Below, in pieces: positions 7,304 to 13,200 of a stretch of 13,989 nucleotides of DNA. A program made the position numbers and the translations under genes. The first letter of the stretch is position 1. Every line of letters begins with the position of its first letter. The notes beneath the pieces are model-generated. The model searched no databases. It saw nothing but the letters and a program-made list of their open reading frames with translations, and had not been told where the DNA came from. This DNA comes from an uncultured Rhodospirillales bacterium (GTDB lineage Bacteria > Pseudomonadota > Alphaproteobacteria > Acetobacterales > Acetobacteraceae), in contig CAIMVB010000139.1 in NCBI GenBank assembly GCA_903844785.1, positions 1 to 13,989 of the forward strand. The letters run 5' to 3'.

Positions 7304-7912
7304 ATGATCCCAGCCCGCTTTGGCGATGGCCGCCGCCGCCGCATTGGCCTTTTGGGCGGGTCCTTAAACCCGGCCCATGCCGGGCATATCCATGTGGCGC
7401 GGCAATCTATGCGGGCGCTGGGCTTGGACCAGGTTTGGCTCATGGTCTCGCCCGGCAATCCGTTGAAGCCCCGCGCCGGCATGGCGCCGCTGCCTGCGCG
7501 GCTGGCGGGGGCAAGGCGGCTTGCCGATGGCAGGCGCGTGATGGCGACCGATATCGAAAGGGTTTTGGGCACGCGCTTTACCGCCGATACCCTGGCCAAG
7601 CTGCGCCGCCGCTTCCCCCGCGCTGCTTTCGTGTTTTTGATTGGCGCGGATAATCTGGTTCAGCTACCTCGCTGGAAATCATGGCGACGCATCGCAGCTT
7701 CCACCCCACTTGCCGTTCTGCCCCGCCCGGGCTGGACGCGTCAGGCGCTGCATGGCGCGGCCGCTTCCGTGCTGCGCCGCCAGCGCTGCCGCCCCGGCGC
7801 GTTGCTTGCCGGGGCGAAGCGGGCTACGAGGCACGCCAAGTGGTGTTTCGTTTCCGCCCGGGAACACGCCGCTTCCGCCACCGCGATAAGGGCGGCAGCG
7901 CTGCACCCGTGA
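7304..7912 (+). CDS. nadD: Nicotinate-nucleotide adenylyltransferase
   Basis: The 202-residue enzyme adenylates nicotinate mononucleotide with ATP to give deamido-NAD, the step before NAD synthetase. It shows the nucleotidyltransferase signature GGSLNPAHAGH (18-28, with the HxGH ATP loop), SPGNPLK (49-55, NaMN contact), LIGADNL (112-118) and the C-terminal SATAIR (191-196), the counterpart of the usual SSTxIR. Length is normal. The start ATG 7304 has no strong Shine-Dalgarno sequence, but the first motif lies only 17 residues in, so little else fits. It heads the conserved nadD-rsfS-rlmH block. The stop is 22 bases before the proposed rsfS start. Confidence 0.95.
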   Translation: MIPARFGDGRRRRIGLLGGSLNPAHAGHIHVARQSMRALGLDQVWLMVSPGNPLKPRAGMAPLPARLAGARRLADGRRVMATDIERVLGTRFTADTLAKLRRRFPRAAFVFLIGADNLVQLPRWKSWRRIAASTPLAVLPRPGWTRQALHGAAASVLRRQRCRPGALLAGAKRATRHAKWCFVSAREHAASATAIRAAALHP

Positions 7913-7923
7913 CGTATCGAGAG

Positions 7924-7929
7924 AGGAGG
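7924..7929 (+). promoter_or_regulatory. Perfect Shine-Dalgarno facing an ATA codon
   Basis: AGGAGG, the strongest ribosome binding site in the window, is 5 bases before ATA 7935. No ATG, GTG, TTG or CTG in the rsfS frame occurs between the upstream stop (TAA 7887-7889) and ATG 8379. The site therefore points to ATA as the start, or to a former ATG that has become ATA. Confidence 0.65.
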
Positions 7930-7934
7930 CGGCC

Positions 7935-8750
7935 ATAGCCCGCAAACCCACCCCGGCTGAAGAAAGCCCAAAGCGCCGCGCCACCGCCGCGCCCAAGCCC
8001 GCTGTTGCAGCAAAAGCCAAGGCTGCGCCGAAGGCCAAGGCGGCGCCCGAAGCTAAGGGTGCATCGAAGGCTAAGGCCGCGTCCAAAGCCAAGGCTGCAC
8101 CTAAGGTCAAGGCTACGCCTGAAGCCAAAGCCGCACCCAAGGCCAAAGCCGCCGCCGCGCCCAAGGCGAAAGCTGCGCCCAAAGCCAAAGCTGCGCCTAA
8201 GGCTGCCGCCGCCAAGGCCGCGCCAAAGCGCGCCGCCGTCAAAGCGGCGCCAAAGCCCGCTGCCACCAAAACCACAAAGGCGGCCCCCAAGGCGAAAACC
8301 GCCGCCGCCAAGGCCAATGGCGAAGCGAAGCCCACCACGCCGCGCATCAACCGCGCGCGCAGCAAGCGCCGCGAAAAAATGCCGCTCGACCGCCTGGAAA
8401 TCCTGGTCGAAGCCGCGCGCAAAAGCCTGGAAGATGACAAGGCCGAAAACATTCTGGTGCTGGATGTGACCGGCCGCGCCGATTACACGGACCGCCTGAT
8501 CATCGCGACCGGCCAGGTGGAGCGTCAATTGCAAGCCATGGCATCCCACTTGGATGAGGCTTTGGGCAAGGCCGGGCTGCATTTGAAGCGTGATTCCATC
8601 CAGGCCTCCCCCGATTGGGTGCTGATTGATGCGGGGGATCTGGTGATCCATCTATTCCGCCCGGATGCGCGCGAACTCTATCGCCTGGAACGCATGTGGG
8701 GCCCGGAAAGCCCAAGCATGACGGAGCCTTCCGACGCCGCGCGCGGTTAG
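7935..8750 (+). CDS. rsfS: Ribosomal silencing factor RsfS with a long histone-H1-like tail
   Basis: RsfS (Iojap / DUF143) binds bL14 on the 50S subunit and blocks subunit joining in starvation. The RsfS domain is clear from about residue 149 (ATG 8379): [49 protein letters not shown] and LYRLERMWG. The frame is open for 148 codons before that ATG. They encode a low-complexity Ala/Lys/Pro tail built on AAPKAK repeats, with no aromatic residue and no Cys. Synonymous codons vary freely (GCC/GCG/GCT/GCA, AAG/AAA), which argues that the tail is translated. It contains no standard start codon. ATA 7935, behind AGGAGG, is my choice and gives 271 residues. The conservative alternative is ATG 8379 (123 residues), which lacks a ribosome binding site. 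The domain is certain; the start is not. Confidence 0.82.
   Translation: MARKPTPAEESPKRRATAAPKPAVAAKAKAAPKAKAAPEAKGASKAKAASKAKAAPKVKATPEAKAAPKAKAAAAPKAKAAPKAKAAPKAAAAKAAPKRAAVKAAPKPAATKTTKAAPKAKTAAAKANGEAKPTTPRINRARSKRREKMPLDRLEILVEAARKSLEDDKAENILVLDVTGRADYTDRLIIATGQVERQLQAMASHLDEALGKAGLHLKRDSIQASPDWVLIDAGDLVIHLFRPDARELYRLERMWGPESPSMTEPSDAARG
7990..8318 (+). repeat. Degenerate 18-bp coding repeat (AAPKAK units)
   Basis: Imperfect tandem units of about 18 bases, with a consensus like AAGGCCAAGGCTGCGCCC, each encode roughly KAKAAP. Differences between units fall mostly at third codon positions of the rsfS frame. The repeats create long open frames on the opposite strand, which I regard as artefacts. 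Confidence 0.75.
8723..8726 (+). promoter_or_regulatory. Putative ribosome binding site before an ACG codon
   Basis: GGAG lies 7 bases before ACG 8734, inside the end of rsfS. It is the only well-placed Shine-Dalgarno-like site for a full-length rlmH. Confidence 0.4.
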
Positions 8751-9201
8751 GATCATCGCCATCGGGCGCATCAAGCCCGGGCCGGAAGCCGCGCTTTACG
8801 CCCATTACGCGGCGCGGCTGCGCCCGGCGCCGGAGCTTGTGGAAATTCCCGAAGCACGCGGTAGCGCGGCGGAAATCCGCCGGCGGGAAGGTGAGGCGAT
8901 GCTGGCTGCCCTGCCATCCGCGGCCCTGCCCGTGGCCTTGGACCTGGGCGGCGCCATGCCCGACACCGAAGCCCTGGCCGCGCTGCTGACCCGCTGGGAT
9001 GAAGCCGGGCGCAGCGTGTGTTTCCTAATTGGCGGCGCTGAGGGGCTGGACCCCGCCGTGCAGGCACGCGCGGAATACCGGCTATCCCTCGGCCCGCTCA
9101 CCTGGCCGCATTTTCTGGTGCGCGGGATGCTGGCCGAACAGCTTTACCGCGCGCAGGCAATCCGGACGGGTCACCCCTATCACCGCACCTGGCGGCCCTG
9201 A
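8734..9201 (+). CDS. rlmH: 23S rRNA pseudouridine-1915 N3-methyltransferase
   Basis: RlmH is a SPOUT-class S-adenosylmethionine methyltransferase that modifies pseudouridine 1915 of 23S rRNA on assembled 70S ribosomes. Typical segments are [13 protein letters not shown] (6-18), [30 protein letters not shown] (97-107) and the SAM-knot and C-terminal region [24 protein letters not shown] to HPYHR (118-151). The first standard start codon in frame, GTG 8839, would remove the first beta strand and the GRIKPGPE motif. TGA 8719-8721 closes the frame upstream. Only ACG 8734 (protein [11 protein letters not shown]) gives the usual 155 residues, and GGAG is 7 bases before it. I therefore annotate an ACG start overlapping rsfS by 17 bases; the true start could also be another non-standard codon nearby. 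Confidence 0.88.
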   Translation, partial: TPRAVRIIAIGRIKPGPEAALYAHYAARLRPAPELVEIPEARGSAAEIRRREGEAMLAALPSAALPVALDLGGAMPDTEALAALLTRWDEAGRSVCFLIGGAEGLDPAVQARAEYRLSLGPLTWPHFLVRGMLAEQLYRAQAIRTGHPYHRTWRP

Positions 9202-9414
9202 TGCGGGAAGCGGTTTCCGCAAAAGATTGGGCCTCTTGCGGCCGCCGCAGGCGGATGAGCGCCCGAATGGGCGCCGCTGCTGATGCAGCGAAGCCAAGCG
9301 CGCAGCGGCGCGCGCCGGCGCCAGAGGGCGGATCGGTCTCGATCCGCGACAAAGGAAGCAACTGGAAGCAAGAAGCGGATGGCGGGGCGCATCGCCTTGG
9401 CTGAAATTAGCGCC
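9202..9414. other. Spacer between rlmH and ada
   Basis: This 213-base gap is too GC-rich for an obvious promoter. It contains a 67-codon open frame beginning at ATG 9201 (TGATG overlap with rlmH), but the product resembles nothing and I do not call it. Two inverted repeats lie here: a short GCTGC/GCAGC pair near 9277-9290 and the stronger one at 9328-9347. The ada promoter presumably lies in the right half. Confidence 0.5.
9328..9347 (+). terminator. Perfect 8-bp hairpin between rlmH and ada
   Basis: GCGGATCG GTCT CGATCCGC is a perfect 8-bp stem with a 4-base loop. It is followed by GACAAAGG, not a T-run, so it is not a classical intrinsic terminator. It may be a Rho-assisted end of the nadD-rsfS-rlmH transcript, an mRNA stabiliser or a protein-binding palindrome. 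The structure is certain; the function is not. Confidence 0.35.
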
Positions 9415-10473
9415 ATGAACGCGATCACCGATGATGTTGATGATGCCCGCTTCGCCGCCGTGCTGGCGCGAGACGCCGAGCCCGCCTGCGGCGCCTTTCT
9501 CTATGGCGTGACAACGCAGGGGGTTTACTGCCGCCCTGGCTGTCCTTCGCCACCGCCGCTGCGGCGCCACACGCGCTTCTTCGCCGATGCGCCTGTTGCC
9601 GAAGCCGCCGGCTTTCGTGCCTGCAAGCGCTGTGACCCCCGTGGCGATCGCGCGCGGCTACAGGCCGAAGCGGTTGCCGCCGCCTGCGCCATGATCGAAG
9701 CGGCGGAGGGCATTCCATCCCTCGCCACGCTGGCGGCCCGCGCCGGTTATGCGCCGCATCATTTCCAGCGGATGTTTCGCGATATCACCGGTGTCACGCC
9801 GCGTTCTTATGCGGAAGGCGTGCGCGGGCGGCGGCTTTCGGCGGCCTTGGCCGAAGGAGCGCGCGTGGCGGAAGCCGTGGCCGGGGCAGGCTTTGGCAGT
9901 GAAAGCCGCGTTTATGAGAAATCCGCGCGCCATCTTGGCATGCGCCCCGGCACCGCCCGGCGTGGCGGCGCGGGAGAGGTGATCCGCATCACCTGGGCCG
10001 AGAGCGCCTTTGGCCCCTTGCTTTTGGGCGCGACCGATAAGGGTGTGTGCTTCCTGGGCTTTGGTGAGGCGCGCGATGCGCTGGAAGGTGATTTGCGCGC
10101 GCGCTTCCCCCAGGCTCGCGTTGAAGCCGCGCCGGAAGCCTTGGCCGCCTTTGCCAAGCAAAGCATTGCCTTCATCGCCGAACCACGCGCCGCGCTTGAT
10201 TTGCCGCTTGATTTGCGCGGCACGATTTTCCAGCGCCGCGTCTGGGAAGCTTTGCGCCATATACCGGTTGGTGAGACCACCACCTACAGCGCCTTGGCAG
10301 CGCGCATGGGCAACCCCAAAGCAACGCGCGCTGTCGCACGCGCCTGCGCGCAAAACCCTGTGTCACTCGCGGTGCCTTGCCATCGTGTGGTGGGCAAGGA
10401 TGGCGATGTGACAGGGTATCGCTGGGGGGTGGAAAGAAAGCGGGTGTTATTGGCCGGGGAGAAGGGGCGATGA
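9415..10473 (+). CDS. ada: Ada: bifunctional alkylation-response regulator and DNA methyltransferase
   Basis: The 352-residue protein matches E. coli Ada (354) in length and architecture. The N-terminal zinc domain has the four cysteines Cys39, Cys43, Cys70 and Cys73 (GVYCRPGC, FRACKRC); by analogy Cys39 accepts methyl from DNA phosphotriesters and switches the protein into an activator. An AraC-type helix-turn-helix follows (about 84-180, including LAARAGYAPHHFQRMFRDITGVTPRSYAEGVR). The C-terminal O6-methylguanine transferase has acceptor Cys322 in AVPCHRVVG. ATG 9415 is chosen because TDDVDDARFAAVLARD aligns with the N-terminus of E. coli Ada. In-frame ATGs upstream would only add a basic leader. 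All key residues are present, so both repair functions should work. The stop is 3 bases from that of the convergent permease gene. Confidence 0.95.
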   Translation: MNAITDDVDDARFAAVLARDAEPACGAFLYGVTTQGVYCRPGCPSPPPLRRHTRFFADAPVAEAAGFRACKRCDPRGDRARLQAEAVAAACAMIEAAEGIPSLATLAARAGYAPHHFQRMFRDITGVTPRSYAEGVRGRRLSAALAEGARVAEAVAGAGFGSESRVYEKSARHLGMRPGTARRGGAGEVIRITWAESAFGPLLLGATDKGVCFLGFGEARDALEGDLRARFPQARVEAAPEALAAFAKQSIAFIAEPRAALDLPLDLRGTIFQRRVWEALRHIPVGETTTYSALAARMGNPKATRAVARACAQNPVSLAVPCHRVVGKDGDVTGYRWGVERKRVLLAGEKGR

Positions 10474-10476
10474 ACC

Positions 10477-11400
10477 CTAAGGCTGCTCAAACCCCTTCAC
10501 CACCGCCACACGCCGCACCCTTTCACGGATAGAAATATAAATCGCGCAGGCAATCAGGATCGCAACGCCAATGAAGGTCCAGCGATCAGGCATTTCACCA
10601 AAGAACCACCAGCCAGCGAAAGTCGCCATCACCATTTCCGTATAGGCCAGCGGGGCGAGCAGCGATGCCTCGGCCATGGTATAGGCGCGCGCGATCAGGA
10701 AATGGCCGAATACAGCGATGCCGGCCAGCAACAACAATAATCCCCATTGCGGCGCATCCGGCGCCTGCCACAGAAAGGGTAGACAAGCGCTCATCATCGC
10801 GGCGCCCAGCAGGCTGGTATGGAAGGTGGTCATCAGCGCGGCTTCATCGCGCGCCAATTTGCGCGTGATGAGCATGTAAAGCGCCATGCAGGTACCGGAA
10901 GCGAAGGCCAGCGCCATGCCTGGATTGAAGTCCTGCAAACCGGGGCGGATGATGATCAGCGTGCCGCAAAAGCCAATCGCCACCGCTGCCCAGCGCCTTG
11001 GCCCAACATGTTCCTTCAGCAATAGGGGCGAAAGCGCCGTAATCAGCAAAGGCTGGACGAAAAAAATCGCCAGGCTATCGGCAATGGGCATGAAGCTGAT
11101 GGCGCCGAAGAAAAAACCGGTGGACCCAATCAGAAACGCCGCGCGCGCGGCATGAAAGCCGGGCCTATCCGGAAGCAATCCGCGCACGCCCGCTTCACGC
11201 AACGCAAAAGGCAGGGTGAAGACCGCGCCAAAGAACATGCGCGCCCAGACGATTTGCAGAATGGGAATGCCGCTCTGCGCCAGATATTTCGCGCAAACAT
11301 CCAAAAGTGGCAGCACACCCATCGCGATGATCATCAGCGCGATGCCTTGGGTTGTCTTGTTTTGCCCGGAAATGAGTTTTGCCCCGTGGGATATTTTCAA
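10477..11400 (-). CDS. EamA/DMT-superfamily permease
   Basis: A 307-residue inner-membrane protein with two EamA repeats and about ten hydrophobic segments (roughly residues 17-150 and 160-293). This is the usual layout of drug/metabolite exporters such as RhtA or RarD relatives. SFMPIADSLAIFFVQPLLITALSPLLLKE is characteristic of the first repeat. APLAYTEMVMATFAGWWFFGEMPDRWTFIGVAILI is characteristic of the second. The substrate cannot be predicted. The called start is TTG 11400, and the only nearby ribosome-binding-like bases are AGG three bases upstream; an internal start (for example ATG at Met23) would cut into the first membrane helix. It lies 77 bases downstream of pyruvate kinase on the same strand and may be co-transcribed. 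A stem-loop sits just upstream of its start. Confidence 0.88.
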   Translation of the reverse strand: MKISHGAKLISGQNKTTQGIALMIIAMGVLPLLDVCAKYLAQSGIPILQIVWARMFFGAVFTLPFALREAGVRGLLPDRPGFHAARAAFLIGSTGFFFGAISFMPIADSLAIFFVQPLLITALSPLLLKEHVGPRRWAAVAIGFCGTLIIIRPGLQDFNPGMALAFASGTCMALYMLITRKLARDEAALMTTFHTSLLGAAMMSACLPFLWQAPDAPQWGLLLLLAGIAVFGHFLIARAYTMAEASLLAPLAYTEMVMATFAGWWFFGEMPDRWTFIGVAILIACAIYISIRERVRRVAVVKGFEQP

Positions 11401-11408
11401 CGCCTATA

Positions 11409-11434
11409 GCGTGATTCGCCCATTGGGATCACGC
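11409..11434 (-). promoter_or_regulatory. Stem-loop between pyruvate kinase and the permease gene
   Basis: GCGTGAT and ATCACGC form a perfect 7-bp outer stem. Inside, CCC and GGG pair across a 3-base loop, with a 3-base bulge. On the minus-strand transcript the hairpin ends 8 bases before TTG 11400, with TATAGGCG between. There is no U-run, so it is unlikely to be an intrinsic terminator. It could hide or present the weak ribosome binding site of the permease gene, be a processing site, or be an operator. A GANTC (CcrM) site lies in it at 11413-11417. Confidence 0.4.
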
Positions 11435-11477
11435 CATGCGTTTGGTTTGCCTGCGGCGACTGGCGCCTGCCGCTTGT

Positions 11478-13130
11478 TTACTTAACCACCGCAACGCGCA
11501 AGGCATTCGTGGTCCCCGGCGTCCCAAAGGGCACGCCGGCGGTTACCACCACCTCATCCCCGCTTTTGGCGAAGCCTTCATGCTGGGCGGCGCGGGTGGC
11601 GCGCGCGACCATCTCTGTCATCGAATGGATTTCATTCACCTCCAGCGGATGCACGCCCCAGATCAGCGCCATGCGCCGCGCCACACCTGCACTCGTGGTC
11701 AGGCCCAGGATCGGGCAATGCGGCCGCTCACGCGCTACGCGGAGCGTGGTGGACCCGGTGGAACTGAAGGTCGCAATCACCTCCGCCTCAATGGTCTCGG
11801 CCACCTGGCGTGCGGCGGTGGCGATAGCCCCGGCGCTGGAATGTTCCGGGCCTGGGCGCGCGGCATCTGTCAGGCGGCGCCAGTCTGAGTCCTGTTCCAC
11901 GCGCGCCACAATGCGGTCCATCATATTCACGGCTTCATAAGGGTATTGCCCGGCGGCGGTCTCAGCCGAGAGCATCACCGCATCCGCGCCATCAAAAACG
12001 GCGGTGCCGACATCGGAAACCTCGGCCCGCGTTGGGCTTGGCGCGGTGATCATGCTTTCCAGCATTTGCGTCGCCACTACGACAGGTTTGCCGAGGGCAC
12101 GCGCCGTGCGCACGATGCGTTTTTGCGCAAGTGGCACTTCTTCCGGCGGCAATTCCACGCCCAAATCACCGCGCGCCACCATGACGCAATCCGTCAGCGC
12201 CATGATTTCATCCAGGTTTTCCAAGGCCTGCGGCTTTTCCAGCTTCACCATGATCCAGGCCCGCCCGGCGGCGATCTCCTTGGCCTCCGCCACATCTTCC
12301 GGGCGCTGCACAAAAGACAGCCCGATATATTCAATGCCTTTATCCAGCACGAAGGCGAGGTCCGCGCGGTCCTTTTCCGTCAGGGCTGGGATGGGCAGCA
12401 CCACATCGGGCACATTCACGCCCTTGCGGTCAGAGAGCGGGCCGCCGACCACCACCTGGGTTTCCAGATGATCCGGGCGCTTATGCGTCACGCGTAGCCT
12501 GAGTTTGCCATCATCCAGCAGCAGCGAAGTGCCAATCTGGGCGGCGGCGATGATTTCCGGGTGCGGCAGATTGACGCGGCGGGCATCGCCCGGCGTGGGG
12601 TTGAGATCGAGCCGAAAGCTCTGGCCGGTTTGCAACTGCACCCGCCCGGCCTGGAAGCGCCCGACGCGGAGCTTCGGCCCCTGCACATCGGCCAGAATGC
12701 CGATGGGCCGGCCCACCTTGGCTTCCACAGCGCGGATGGTGGCAATGCGTGCGGCATGATCCTCATGGCTGCCATGGGAAAAGTTAAGGCGGAAAATATC
12801 TGCGCCGGCGCGATGCAGGCGTTCGATCATCTCGGCGCTGCTGCTGGCGGGGCCAAGCGTTGCGATGATTTTGGTGCGGCGCCGGCGGCGCAGAACGGGG
12901 CGGGCCACCATGCGAGGCGCTCCTTGAGGTTGGTAAGATGGCGGAGCTGGGGCCAAATCAGGCCGCAGGCTTTCCGGCGGTAAGTTCAGCAGAGTGGCGA
13001 TTTCCGCCACGCGATCTTCCGGGATGCGCTTCCATTGGGAAACGGCGGCGGTGGAAATGCCAAGCCCGGCGGCGATCTGCTTGACCGTGCCGCGCCGGGC
13101 GAGGAGGGCTTCAAGGGCTGGGTCGCGCAT
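11478..13130 (-). CDS. pyk: Pyruvate kinase fused to an N-terminal YdaS/Cro-like HTH domain
   Basis: The 550-residue protein joins two domains. Residues 1-58 form a small helix-turn-helix of the YdaS/Cro type (TVKQIAAGLGISTAAVSQWKRIP, then ERVAEI-like and LRPDL segments). A Pro-rich linker (60-73) follows. A complete pyruvate kinase begins near residue 84 (RRTKIIATLGPASSS) and converts PEP plus ADP to pyruvate plus ATP. Catalytic features are present: RLNFSHG (Arg114, Asn116, Ser118), VKLEKP (Lys297, Glu299), MVARGDLGVE (Asp322), ATQMLESM (Thr354), PTRAEVSDV and MLSAETAAG. DVQGPKLR has Lys153 where K+-dependent enzymes have Glu, which predicts a K+-independent enzyme. ATG 13130 is used because the HTH begins at once and stops lie upstream. 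The start at Met74 would give an ordinary kinase. Glycerate kinase lies upstream, as in ttuD-ttuE. Confidence 0.95.
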   Translation of the reverse strand: MRDPALEALLARRGTVKQIAAGLGISTAAVSQWKRIPEDRVAEIATLLNLPPESLRPDLAPAPPSYQPQGAPRMVARPVLRRRRRTKIIATLGPASSSAEMIERLHRAGADIFRLNFSHGSHEDHAARIATIRAVEAKVGRPIGILADVQGPKLRVGRFQAGRVQLQTGQSFRLDLNPTPGDARRVNLPHPEIIAAAQIGTSLLLDDGKLRLRVTHKRPDHLETQVVVGGPLSDRKGVNVPDVVLPIPALTEKDRADLAFVLDKGIEYIGLSFVQRPEDVAEAKEIAAGRAWIMVKLEKPQALENLDEIMALTDCVMVARGDLGVELPPEEVPLAQKRIVRTARALGKPVVVATQMLESMITAPSPTRAEVSDVGTAVFDGADAVMLSAETAAGQYPYEAVNMMDRIVARVEQDSDWRRLTDAARPGPEHSSAGAIATAARQVAETIEAEVIATFSSTGSTTLRVARERPHCPILGLTTSAGVARRMALIWGVHPLEVNEIHSMTEMVARATRAAQHEGFAKSGDEVVVTAGVPFGTPGTTNALRVAVVK

Positions 13131-13136
13131 GGCAGT

Positions 13137-13142
13137 ATCTTA
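13137..13142 (-). promoter_or_regulatory. Possible -10 box implying a leaderless pyk mRNA
   Basis: On the minus strand TAAGAT (four of six matches to TATAAT) is followed by ACTGCC and then the ATG at 13130, which would put the transcript start at or near the A of the ATG. No Shine-Dalgarno sequence precedes this ATG, which agrees with a leaderless message. No convincing -35 box is seen. Confidence 0.25.
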
Positions 13143-13148
13143 GCAAAA

Positions 13149-13158
13149 TTAAGCTTAA
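13149..13158. promoter_or_regulatory. Palindrome 1 upstream of the HTH-pyruvate kinase
   Basis: TTAAGCTTAA is a perfect 10-bp palindrome, 19 bases upstream of the pyk ATG. It is made of TTAAG and CTTAA half-sites that recur in the second palindrome at 13181-13200. The position, next to or just upstream of the likely promoter, suits an operator. Confidence 0.45.
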
Positions 13159-13180
13159 ACACCATCTAAAAACCGCGCGA

Positions 13181-13200
13181 CTTAATTTTTAAAAGTTAAG
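13181..13200. promoter_or_regulatory. Palindrome 2 between glycerate kinase and pyruvate kinase
   Basis: CTTAATTTTTAAAAGTTAAG is a 20-bp palindrome with one mismatched pair. It carries outward CTTAA and TTAAG half-sites and overlaps the stop codon of the glycerate kinase gene. The segment AAAAGTTAAGCT (13191-13202) is a near-direct repeat of AAAATTAAGCT (13146-13156). Being made of A/T pairs it would be a poor terminator hairpin, so an operator is the better reading. Confidence 0.45.

Noticed and set aside
7293..7307. Four-codon leader frame (ATG CTC CCC CCA TGA) overlapping the nadD start
   Set aside because: Too short to support and without a ribosome binding site; chance occurrence is likely.
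8005..8469. Plus-strand 154-codon Arg/Pro/Lys-rich frame
   Set aside because: It is the repeat read one base out of phase; the variable positions fit the rsfS frame as third codon positions, and the frame runs into the RsfS domain.
7679..8651. Two long minus-strand open frames opposite rsfS (257 and 275 codons, Ala/Gly/Phe/Leu-rich)
   Set aside because: They are produced by the 18-bp coding repeat read backwards. Composition is absurd for a real protein, they overlap each other and nadD/rsfS, and the plus-strand frame shows the codon-level signal.
9201..9404. 67-codon frame starting at the rlmH stop (TGATG)
   Set aside because: The overlap is suggestive of coupling, but the product is Arg/Ala-rich, contains an inverted repeat, and resembles no family; it looks like open GC-rich spacer.
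9404..9414. AAATTAGCGCC just before the ada ATG as an Ada box
   Set aside because: It partly resembles the E. coli Ada box but is one base short and touches the start codon, a poor place for an activator site.
11946..12497. Plus-strand open frames opposite pyruvate kinase (up to 183 codons)
   Set aside because: Antisense shadows of a high-GC gene with unmistakable motifs; no family resemblance and no plausible start context.
13149..13200. CtrA boxes (TTAA-N7-TTAA) upstream of pyk
   Set aside because: TTAA occurs several times, but spacings are 2, 3 and 10 bases, never 7. The half-site palindrome reading explains the pattern better.
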